NCBI RefSeq assembly: GCF_032854445.1
Contig: NC_088306.1
Location: 8,768,193-8,828,192 of the forward strand
Source of the DNA: Liolophura sinensis
Taxonomy: Eukaryota; Mollusca; Polyplacophora; Chitonida; Chitonidae
DNA: 60,000 bases
Reading direction: 5' to 3'
Positions 44,371-54,808 of this stretch are shown piece after piece. The translations under genes and the position numbers were made by a program. Under the pieces are notes generated by a model, which worked only from the letters and a program-made list of their open reading frames with translations, did not search any database and had not been told where the DNA came from. Position 1 is the first letter of the stretch. Every line of letters starts with the position of its first letter.

Positions 44371-46526
44371 TTGATTTCTGTCTTAACAGAGGTTTCGGCT
44401 AGATTTACAAGATTACGGTACTCCCAAACCATGTGTACTTCATGTTTTACCCTCGACCCCGTTATCTGTTTCACGACCGCCGAATGTTAACACTGATCTG
44501 TGTTACTAGATATTTGGCTTATAGCACGGTTATGTAATCGTTACTTGGTTTGTCCAACCTCTTTGGTGCAGGCGTACACAATGGCTGACCTAATCCTTAC
44601 ATCTGACATGAAATTTCCACGATTCCACTGATTTCATTGATTTCGGGGCCTTCATTTGGTGGCAAGAAACGGTCGACCACGATCTCTTGTGTGATCCTAT
44701 GTGACAGGAGAAATCCTTGGTAATCACGTGTCATTAACCAATAGGACGTTTGACGTCCAATGCCATTATCCTCGATATTAGGCATTTAAATAACATTGTT
44801 TTCCTTGTTATCCGAATTATTTCTAGTAAACCAAAAGGACAATAATGGATTGTAGCTGTATTATTATCAAGTAGTTATTTTACGCCGGCTTGCAGCACAA
44901 GGCATAGCACTATAGATTGCACACTATATAAGCCTGCAAGTCCGCATGCGTTATGCCATTAGCATACTGGATAAAGCACAAAGATACGTTAGAATTTTTC
45001 TCTGTAGTAATGTACGTGTAAATATTTGACATATCTATGGTAGGTAGCATACGTACTGTGCACTGTCGCAGTCGTAAACATAATGCACAATGCAGTTGAA
45101 TATCGCTATGTTGTAAATAGTTGTAGGAGATTCTGCAGAGTACAAAAAATGTTGTGCTACCTCAGCAGTATCTGTCTCCAGTAGATACCTGTCTGTTTCT
45201 GGTGGCATGCCTGCACGTACTGCTGGCGGCGATTTTGTGTCTTATCCACTCCAGGATTCTGTGGATTTGAAAGGCGGTTATAACGAACAAAGCTATAAGC
45301 GGATGAAAAAAAATCAACATATCTCTGGTGAAAGGTTCTCCTCGGTATGTGTTCAACAGATCAAAAATCCTACCTGAGGCAAATTCATTTAAGCTGAGAC
45401 AGTTCACTATATAATGGTGGGGGGGGGGGGGGACTGGGGGCTATTCCAATCTTTGAATTATGGGGAGTTAAATATGCTATAGACAGTCATTGTTACGTAT
45501 GTTCTAACTGCATTTTGTAGGTTGTCGAAGCATTTTGGTATGTAGCAATACGAAGGCAAATGTCCGGTTGCAACAGAAACAAAGTACTAAAACATAATTA
45601 GCTATAACTTTGTTGGAACGGCACTAACAATAGCCCCCCTCGTAACAGCATCAAGAATAGCCCAGTGACAACAGCACGGGCGATTATAGCCCTGCACCAG
45701 ACACACCCGAGCCAAGTTTCACCAAGCGGCGCACGACATTTTTTATCGTACATTTATCGTTCGATACTTTGTACGTCACTATTTCCATACTATTATCCTA
45801 AAAGTGCAGTTATCGTACATGTATGATATCTGTGTGGAACTGTGCCCAGCTCCGGTGTAGCAGCACCGTTATAGTTACATACATTAGGGTTGCTAGGGTG
45901 TCCTAATTTAATCGACTGGTCCAGAGAATGGAACACGCATTTTTAATTATCTGTGTCAGGAGCTGTTGACTGAATATTAAGCTGAAGGCATTTTTTCAGT
46001 TATGAGCTGTGTGTTACACGCAAGAACTCAGTGATGTGCGATGTTTACTTATCGCGTGCGTCAAAGATGCCAGCGGCGAAATAATTTTTTTTCCTGCAAA
46101 AGTTGACATATAACGCCGTTGCAATGATTGAAGTCACTGGGTGCGTGGCATGTGTACCAGTGAACTGTAAAGGCATCAGTGAGACTGGCTGCTTCCCTGT
46201 AACAGAGCTGTAAAACTGTAAAAGAGTGTCTACTACTTTACTGGTACCTGTATACTTGACACACTTATTGGTGGTGCAGCAGGATTCTGTTACTACTGTA
46301 CTACTTGTATATTTGTTCGAACTTTGTCAGTTTGTGTAACAGCGCCCTATTCAGGCAAACTGAAACAAAGACTACAACTGTACTGTTATTTGTATAATTG
46401 ATTAAACTTGTACTCTACTGTACTTTGTATAACAGGGCTCATCAGACAAAGGCCACTGTAATATCACAACATATACTTGTATATTTGACAGAATTTGCTG
46501 TTCATGCAATTGTTCTGGCACATCTT
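44371..46526. other. Intergenic, no gene seen
   Basis: No exon was supported. A G run of about 15 lies at 45418-45433. Open frames at 44597-44785 and 45162-45407 (minus) have no recognisable features. Confidence 0.35.
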
Positions 46527-46541
46527 CATAGACTAGGATTT

Positions 46542-46736
46542 ATTTTATTTATTTATTTCATCGGTGTTATGGTGAGAGAAAACCGGACAGAGACCGGGGG
46601 AAATCCACGACCATCCGCAGGTTGCTGGAAGATCTCCCCACGTACGGGCTGAACTGGACTTGAGCTCACACCGACCGCATTCTGGGGTCATCGCGCTACG
46701 CTAGCGTGCTAACCAACCGAGCCACAGAGGCCACCA
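46542..46736 (-). mobile_element. SINE family A, minus, internally deleted, with target duplication
   Basis: It has a full tRNA-like head (complement of GCCTCTGTGGCTCGGTTGG), the central AAACCGGACAGAGACCGG block and the tail, but the whole GTACGGCGTAAAAC...CGTATAAG segment is missing. CATAGACTAGGATTT (46527-46541) and CATAAACCAGGATTT (46737-46751) are the 15-bp target duplication with two changes. Confidence 0.88.
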
Positions 46737-46786
46737 CATAAACCAGGATTTTGCTGTGGGCTAAGCATCCCTTTGCATTGTTTTAA

Positions 46787-47356
46787 AGGAGAAGAAAATT
46801 TAAATATCAATCAAATACCATTGAAAAGAGTGCATTTCCTCGCAGGCGCATGCCATAAAAAATTCTAATATGTACCTCAAGCTGATAAATTATAAATAAA
46901 GTCAGCGCCAAAATCCGCTGTGGGCGATTCCATTTTGCCTAAGAACTAGTCCTGAAGTCTTCTGTGTTAGGAGGAGAATTGCCGTCGGAAACCGCCGAAG
47001 TGCAGTTCGTACATTTCCGGTAGAACTCCTTTCCCAGAAGGTAGCAAACAGTACAGTTTGTTTTCCGCTGGACGATCGGGAAATTGGAATGTTGGACGTA
47101 GGTTCCGAGTTTACACGAACAAGCCGGCAGTGTTAACGACTCTCATTGGCTGAGAGGCAACATACCCCCAGCATAAATTACAAGGTGTTAAAGATGGAGG
47201 ACGCCATGGACTCAGCGATTTATGCCAGTTTTGCCGTTTTCAGGCTTTACGTGTATGGCGAGGAAAAATCGCAAAATTACGCAGCAGGCACCATCAGATA
47301 GAAAAAAATGTGCTCTTTTCATCCTATAGTGTCACGTTTTTAAGTTTTCTTCTCCT
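46787..47356. mobile_element. TTAA-flanked inverted-repeat element, 570 bp
   Basis: The ends AGGAGAAGAAAATTTAAA and TTTAAGTTTTCTTCTCCT are inverse of each other with one mismatch and are flanked on both sides by TTAA (46783-46786 and 47357-47360). TTAA target duplications are typical of piggyBac-type DNA transposons; the element has no transposase frame, so it would be a non-autonomous passenger. Its inside is GC-richer and holds an ATTGG (CCAAT) site followed by a 35-codon ATG frame at 47194. Confidence 0.85.
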
Positions 47357-47404
47357 TTAATGTAATCGTATGTTAATTGTGATGACAACACAGCACTTAG
47401 AATA

Positions 47405-47645
47405 TTTCTTGACCAGTGACGTCTAATAAATTGCAACTGACATCAATGCATTTCTTTACTTAAGCCATGGTGCTTGAGGGGAGGTGTAAATTGCTACTAT
47501 TCACGCATTTACATGAACAGTTAGAATAAAACCCTGACAAAGGTAGACTGACAAGAGGCCGTATTGCACGAGTTACGTGTGACCATTTTCCGGCTATCAC
47601 ACTGTCGTTGCTGCTCTAGTTTTACTCTCTGTGCTGTACGTCTTT
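47405..47645 (-). repeat. Dispersed repeat family D, well-kept minus copy
   Basis: In complement: GTGACGTCTAATAAATTGCA, AAGCCATGGTGCTTGAGG, ATTTACATGAACAGTTAGAA, AAGAGGCCGTATTGCACGAG and CTCTGTGCTGTACGTC. Together with 22258-22520 it defines the family ends. Confidence 0.87.
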
Positions 47646-47744
47646 AATTAAACCTACTACTGACTACACTTGTGTACATGCATACGATGAAATATTCTGT
47701 ATGGGGAATATCGCGAGAATCAGCATGCATGGGGCTAGGGATGT

Positions 47745-47870
47745 CTATTAATTGTGTGGAACTAGATCGCCACGTTGTATATATGAACAATTGCAATCAA
47801 AGCGCAAAAAGATACATATTTTCTTAACGACTATTTATGTACTTATATACTAGCCGGTGCCACAGGCCTG
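47745..47870 (+). repeat. Dispersed repeat family C, 5' part
   Basis: CTAGATCGCCACGTTGTATA then TGAACAATTGCAATCAAAGC matches the 5' part of the copies at 48230 and (complement) 18295. Confidence 0.65.
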
Positions 47871-47879
47871 GATGTTTGT

Positions 47880-48230
47880 ATCTTAGTTCTCAGTCAACAG
47901 GTGGTGTTTAACTTGGTTCGTGTTGAAGACAATGCACACGTGTTTCTTATTTGTGTTTGGCAAAGGTCGCATTCTGATAAAGGAAATGTGTAAATAGGAC
48001 AAACTTTGTTGTTTATAACCGACTTTCGCCCTCTCGATTACATCCATTCTGAATGCCGCTGTCTGGAATGATTCTAATCCAATGTAAAGGGAAATGAGCA
48101 AGATGTGAAGCAGGTTTGGGTGCAGCGTTCTACGGGCCGTCAACCTGTCGACTGGGGCAGGGCGCGGGTGGGGGGGGAGTAGTGGTTGGTTGAAGTGTTG
48201 ACAAGTTCGAATAGTGACTTGGGGCTGCAT
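47880..48230 (-). repeat. Inverted repeat pair G, minus member
   Basis: On the minus strand the sequence matches 49185-49435 (plus): shared landmarks are a GTCGACAGGTTG segment, a CTTTACATTGGATTAGAATC segment and CAACACGAACC near the end. Both copies have an open frame, with YIGLES and a late CIVFNTN or CVYNTN in the translations. The conserved frame could mean coding exons, but neither has splice evidence, and nucleotide and protein similarity look alike. Confidence 0.6.
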
Positions 48231-48500
48231 GGGAATTCATCGTGTTGAATTAGATATAGGAACAATTGCAATCAAAGCACTACTGATATATATAGTTTGC
48301 TATGGACAACTTAGATACTAGCATGGTACAGGATTTGAATATTGATTTCACTCATTCGCCTTGAACATAGGTTGCCCTTTTCTAACATCACTGAACAGTG
48401 TTGACTGCTTCTCTTTGCATGATTCAGTTCTAATTTCGTACTTTATATACTTTTTTAGTTCTTTGGTGGTTTGTGTTTAACGCCGTCTTTGGAGGGATTT
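48230..48500 (+). repeat. Dispersed repeat family C, copy
   Basis: TTCATCGTGTTGAATTAGAT, CACTCATTCGCCTTGAACAT, TTCTTTGGTGGTTTGTG; truncated at its 3' end. Confidence 0.78.
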
Positions 48501-49184
48501 TAAAACTTCAATATTACAGTTATCTACGGCGTTAGACTTCAAGTATGAAAAGCCATCTTTTCTACACCAAACACCCCACCGTAACCCTTCCTATCACTAA
48601 TCTACACCCCAACTGTCTAAACCTCATGAATGGTATTAAGCCACTAACTATCTTCACAACAAAAATGCCTTACGTGATCTCACTTACAGCGCAGAGAGTC
48701 AAGTTGTCTTGTTCATGACATGCTAGCTGGGGATACTTGCTAAGTGGATGTCTTCATTTAAAAACGCTTCTATCAAGAGGGTTCATCTCACGTTTTTGTC
48801 ATCTCTCTAATCGTCTTAAAAAGCTGAAAGCTCTTAAACCCGCCCACTGACACAATCGCCATTGGTAAAGCGTCAATCACAACAATGGTGTCAGTCTTGC
48901 ACCCCGGGCAATAACCGGGCTCACAATCCACGATAGGCACAGAGCTTTACACACCCTATCCATTACATTATAGGTATAGCTGGTCAGAGAGAGGGAGAGA
49001 GACATACAGAGCAATTATACTGTTTTTGAAGGCAGTAAATGTGAGTGGGTAGGCAGACAGGGAACAGTTCGTTAAAACCAAGCCTTTCGAGAAAAGGTTT
49101 TTGAGTAGTAAGAAGTGTCAGATAATTGACAGCTCACCTCTCCTACCCGTGACACCATTTGTAACTATCTGCAAAGCAAATGTA

Positions 49185-49435
49185 ATGTTTGAAAATCTCT
49201 TCCAACTCACTATTCACACTCGTAAACACTTTAAACAACCTCCCGTCGACAGGTTGTCAGCCCCTAGAAGGCGGCACGCTTATCTGTTCCACATCTCGCT
49301 CACTGCCCTTTATATTGGACTAGAATCATTGGGATATAAACAGTGTTTGTCGGATTCAGACACTTCCTTCATCAGCCTACACAGAAATGAGGAATACGTG
49401 TACTGTGTATACAACACGAACCTAGTTTAACACCT
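49185..49435 (+). repeat. Inverted repeat pair G, plus member
   Basis: Partner of 47880-48230, about 1 kb away in opposite orientation. The open frame here runs 49101-49430 and ends at a TAA shortly after the shared CAACACGAACC. Confidence 0.6.
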
Positions 49436-49439
49436 GTAG

Positions 49440-51554
49440 ATCGGGAAAATGATGCAGGCCTAGTCTTGGTACCGGTCTACTCATAGCGTACAGTGGAGAT
49501 AAATGACTAGGGAAGTTCCCGACCTTCACCATAAATGTGAAAATAGCGTTCTAGATCAGTATTATAAGGAAATGTTTGGCGGGGTTCTGACAACTTTACA
49601 TCACATGGTTTTTTGTTTCACTCTATGTCGGACGTAAAGCTAAATTGATCTGTCCAGGTTTGAAGTTAATCCCGTTATAGTGTAGGTTGAGTTTAGAACA
49701 TGTTGCAAATCGCCATGGTAGATATGCAATTTTAATGCAAATGTAATTTAGTAATTAGTTTTCCGATGAGTCGTAGCTGTCTACAACGTGTGCTTGAACT
49801 ATTACGTAATTTAGTTGACAGGTAAACCATGGTCATATTTGCATGTGACGCCCTTTGACCTGATACAATCGCGTGATGGACTAAGTACATATGCCCTCTG
49901 ACCTTAAGTGAGTTGAAAAGTGAGAGCTTAGAGTTGAGGGGATTATCGCTGGCGCGCGACTACTCGAGATAAACATACATGTAGAATGTCGCACACATCT
50001 GGTTGTGCTAGCATTGATAGTCTGCATGACCCTGTGTATTTCAGTATTATTTCTTTGCTGATACGTCTTCATACACATTTCCACCCACTTTTATTGCTAA
50101 GCACGTGGCCTGGTTTTATGAACACATTTATATTGGCCAAACAGTGTTGGGAATTGGCCCTGTGATTATTGGCTGGACTCTTTCTTTTTGGTTGAGGGCT
50201 GATAAATACATACTAAATGAATGTTACTTGAACATATTATGAAAAGGTGCACTAAAACGTTTTCAGTGATACTTGAAACAATATCAAACAAGTATTGCCT
50301 AGCAATGTCGCATGTAGGAGATAGGGCAGAGCGTTACCGTATTTATACACGAAATTTTCCCACAGACAACTGTCAAATCACGGTACACAAGACAAAGCAT
50401 TAGCAGCTGAATGTCTTACATGTACTACACCTAAGCCATGATTTGATGACCTCACAGGTCTATGTGTACGAGGTCTTGACGTCTAGAATGAAACTGGACA
50501 CGCCATTGACAGGCACATGACCGCGCAAAGTTTAACCGTAGTCCTACTTCACCGTACAGTCCAAGTCCTACCAATCGCATGTTAGCTATATGGTTTTGTC
50601 ATTTCCATTCTTTACAAGCAAGCTCTTTGATGTGGTGCTATATGCACACACACACTTACGGGAAGTTGTCTCAAGGACGTATTTTGGCCTAACTCCTTAA
50701 TTTGTGTCTTAGCGACCCAAGTCTAAAGTTCTGATGGAGACAACCCAGGATTAAAATACTGTATTGACTCTAATGTTCATGACGAGATACATTTACAGAG
50801 CAGAATACAATGGCGGATTTAAACAACGTATCCTCCCCATGACAAAGGTAATATTCTTACATTCTTACAACTGTCTTAGGATATATAAAGACGAGCTAAA
50901 GCAATATGTTTTCCAACGGACTTCATGCTGAAGGATATTTTCCCCGTTATACAGATGCCATTTTTTCTGAGCATATGTATTCTATTTATTTGTCACATGA
51001 TTTAACGTGAACATATCAATTTACATGGGCATGCGCCAAATGCACCATGAGATAAGATCTAACCGCCCGAATCTAACATGCATGCATTTTCGTTTCCTCC
51101 TGACGCGGTACAAATTAAAATATGTATCTACGGGCGTGACACTATGATAGTTTAAGGCAAAATCCATCTAATATCGGTACAGTATTACCACAGAAGGGGA
51201 TATCACGGTTGTTTTAGCTTGGCACCTGTCCTTAGTTCAAATGGCCTAGTGATCATTCAGCAGCATTAAACAATGCCTTCCTTTAACTGTAATGAGTTCC
51301 GTCAACATTAAGTGAAAATCATGGTTTGGCAAACATAGAAGTGATCTATGGCGCGTTCTGTAAAATGCTCTGTCGTTGTTGTTGTTGTAGCTCAAATAAC
51401 GGAAGTTTATTTTTGGCACAAGCTGAAATAACCCGTTATAGGCGCAACAGAGGCATGCGTTTGTATTTACGCCATGATGAAAGAAATTGTGTAATAAACG
51501 TGGCTCGGGAATTCACATCTGAAAAGTGTGAATGATTTCAATGGTAAACATATA
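49440..51554. other. Intergenic, no gene seen
   Basis: A diverged family C fragment (TTGGGAATTGGCCCTGTGAT) lies at about 50110-50215. Otherwise no exon or repeat was recognised. Confidence 0.4.
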
Positions 51555-51710
51555 TGGATATAAAGACTATAGCTTAGCAAGTATAACTAGAGCAGCGCGG
51601 CAATCCGGTCTGTTGTCAGTTTAACTCAGAGAGGGGTTTACTCGAACTGTTCAGATAAATGTCTAACAGTATCAACATACGCGAGCTGGAACCATGGCAT
51701 TTGGATGTAT
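51555..51710 (+). repeat. Dispersed repeat family D, diverged copy
   Basis: CTAGAGCAGCGCGGCAATCC, GTTGTCAGTTTAACTCAG and AACTGTTCAGATAAATGTC in family order; a central part is deleted. Confidence 0.65.
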
Positions 51711-54357
51711 TCGACCATGTGCTTTCGAGGCTGCAACGTACACAGGTAAAGCGTTTGCATCTTACAAGGAGTCCCGGCTTCAATATCGAGATCAGTCATG
51801 TCCACAAAGGTTTCTTCTCTTTCTCGTGCGCAAATTAAAGGGCTGGTATGACGGATATCAGTATACAGTGACTGTGTATGGTGTCATGCCTGGTGTCCTT
51901 TTCATGGTAGAACTGTATGTATGTTGGCATTAGGGCCATTGTGCTCCGGAAGATACTATGGCCAGTGTAAATGACAAGCAGCTGTTCTACTATACAGGGC
52001 GATGACGTCAAGAGGAGACTTTCCCTATGCATTGCTGTATGTTGTCCAGCACAAACGCTCGAACCAAGAGACGCTTGGCTACACAAACAGGAAATCATTT
52101 GGCACACACAGCTGATGTACTTGATATGTGTTTTATGCAGGCGTTAATGAGACATCCTTGCAGTGCGTGTAGCACCGTTATGCCCCAGAACTTGACCACA
52201 TTAGTCCCTAATGCATGCTATGATTAAAATGCGAACCCGGGGGTAAAAATAATGGGTCATGGGAGAATTTTTTGTTACTTCCTACCACACAGATACGCTG
52301 TTAAAATGTTTCGTACAGACAAATGTATTTTTAGTTGTTATTTTAAGTGAATATAAATAGAAACTCTACGATTTCAGGTCTTCGGTTTGTGGTGTGGTAG
52401 TAATAGAAGAAACAATTCTCTGTATATGCGTGCAAGACTGTGTGCCAGAGCAGTTGTAGTAGTCGTAACAGCAAAAAACAAATCTATAATCTGTTTCACC
52501 TCATCTCTCTTAATCCCTTCTCTCAGTATATACGACAAGCTCTCACTTCGCACGAGATTCTGTGTGGTTTTAATCTGTACAGGAGTGAAAAACGGTGTTT
52601 TGTATACACTGCAAATATTAAACAACGCATGGCATGTATTTATAAACACATATGCATTAATGTGCAAACAAAGTGCTGTTTTTATATGTTTATATATGCC
52701 TTAACCGATTTTGCTGTGTAATGCTTTGCTCAGAGGCAACGCAAGAGTAAAGTAGCTCTAACTGAAGCGTGGAAGTTATACTGTAGGTAAAAGATAGACT
52801 AAGGATTGCTTTAGGTAAAATTCATTTAATTATGAACTTGTCAGGTTGATTAGAGTGATTATGATATTGTTTTGAAACAGATGGATGAATGATCGCCTGC
52901 GGAATTGAAGTCATATCCTAGAGAGATGAGACAGATTCTCTATGATGAGACTAAATAGTTTATGAACAATTAGAGCGATACAATTATAACAATGAAGTCG
53001 TAATTCGTGACACTACAACACCATATCATACGATAATGCAGTTAAATATGAAATATCGGCTTCGAAAGTTTGATCTCAATCAACAGTAAAACCCTGACGA
53101 AAACTAGCGCATTGTACGCTGATATTTGAGAATAGCCTATTGCTGAACCGGAAAAGACCGCACGGAAGCTAAGACTGTATACTCTTGTGGACGCAAGGAT
53201 CAGCGTAGGTTTGTTTACCAGCTCAGTGTATGTTAGTCGGGTCAGTAAATGTTAAATGGATGATTAGTTTATTCGATATCAGCTTTTAACAAGCGTGAAA
53301 TGTTAAAGGTGAATGCGGAGTTCGAATCATCTATTTCTTGAAAACTTTGTGGAAATCATAACAAATGTATCCGGACTTATGTCTTTATGCTACGAAGAAA
53401 AGTCAGCTCGAGCTGGGGATTCAAAATTTAAATCTTTAATATCACACACAATTTCCGGTCCAAGAGACGGCCATTTTTTTAATGCGACATTTAATCATAT
53501 TTCAGACTTTTACTTCAATCACACCTTTCTGTGTGGAACAAGGCTTTAGCAATACTGAGCAATACTGAACTATGATCGTATGTCATTAAATTGGTACTAA
53601 TACCACGTTACAGATATTCCAAATCGTTTTAGTATTCCAGCAGATAGAATATATTCATTGAGGGCTGTTCGTTCATGACAATACTAACCTACCTACATTT
53701 TTTTTTGTGGTGGGGGGGGGGAGGGGAGGGGGGCAGTTGTAGAGCCACCTGTTTTATACCCTCATATTGTATTGTCAGCCTTATCTACAATAACTTATAT
53801 TCTTTATCTTGTACTGACCTTGGACAAGTAGCTAACGGCATACTTTCACTGTGCCAGCTGACGCGTAGTTTTCACCGTCCGCTGTCAGTGAACAGAGACA
53901 TGGCTTGCTGCAGGGCGAAAGTGTTTACTTCAGTATGTGGTGCTAGACGATTAATGGCTGTCAACACTCTATCAACTGATTTGCTGACCTGTGTGTTGCT
54001 CGGTGAAATGCGTGCGTGAAGTTGATTACACCTACGTATTGACCTTGGTTTTTTTTGCACAACCGTAGTCAGCCTGCGTGTGACCTTTATTCACTGCTGT
54101 AGTCTGTATGCGTATGGCCTTTATTCACTGCTGTAGCGTCTAGTGAAGCTTTTTGCATTACGTTTAAGTTTGTTCAGAAAGAGACTTTACAAACGGTTTT
54201 CCACAGCGCGTGGCTGCTGGCTGTAATTCACTGGAGTTGTCCGGTATTCTCGTAAACGTAATATTACACTGTGCTGGTCATAATCATGATTTGATTGTGA
54301 ATAATTCCCAGTTAAAATTTTTACTTTCTTATATATTTATTCATTGTTAAATTTCAG
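51711..54357. other. Upstream of the SLC16 coding exons, no other gene seen
   Basis: Open frames at 51694-51933, 52387-52721 and 53675-54019 have no domain or splice support. A G-rich tract of about 25 bases at 53707-53732 could form a G-quadruplex. Confidence 0.35.
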
Positions 54358-54360
54358 TCA

Positions 54361-54471
54361 ATGAATTTTCTGTCTTCTGTCAGGATATCTAAACGGAGAC
54401 GTCGAATGACCAGTGCGTGGGAGCCGAAAAGTGATATTCGTAATATTCCGGCCACTAATAGATTACAGTAG
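54361..54471 (+). promoter_or_regulatory. Upstream open frame in the SLC16 5' UTR
   Basis: If the transcript is spliced at the AG 54356-54357, after a T-rich tract, its first ATG is at 54361 and opens a 36-codon frame ending TAG at 54471. It is in the same frame as the main start at 54550, with the stop between. Such a frame usually lowers translation of the main protein. If the acceptor is instead the CACAG at 54473-54477, this frame is not in the mRNA. Confidence 0.4.
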
Positions 54472-54549
54472 ACACAGTTGAACCGCTCACCTGGACACGT
54501 GTTTACAAGGAGAGTTACCTTTTGCTCAAAAACTGACGAAGACGCTAAC

Positions 54550-54808
54550 ATGGGAAAAGGTCGCCAAGAAGAAGAGAAGCGGCCAAATGGAACAGCAGAC
54601 GACAGTGAGGAACCCAACCTTCCGGTTCCGCCAGACGGAGGCTGGGGTTGGATGGTCGTGTTCAGCTCATTTCTCATTCACGTCGTCGCTGACGGCATCG
54701 TGTACTCATTTGGAATCTTCTATGTTGAATTCTTGGACTTCTTTAAAGGCGGTAAAGGCGAGACAGCCTGGGTGGGGTCCCTGGTGCCTGGAATTACGTT
54801 ATCGGTTG
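54550..54808 (+). CDS. SLC16 gene, first coding exon
   Basis: ATG at 54550 is the first in frame after the TAG at 54469-54471 and lies in a TAACATGG context. The exon encodes the N-terminal tail (EEEK and DDSEE acidic stretches), span 1 and most of span 2, and ends TCGGTTG/GTGAGT. Confidence 0.93.

Noticed and set aside
47194-47301. Short ATG frame MEDAMDSAIYASF
   Set aside because: It lies inside the TTAA-flanked mobile element and has no known protein match; reported only as part of that element.
51694-54019. Medium-length frames upstream of the SLC16 gene
   Set aside because: No recognisable motifs, no matching splice sites; codon use looks random.
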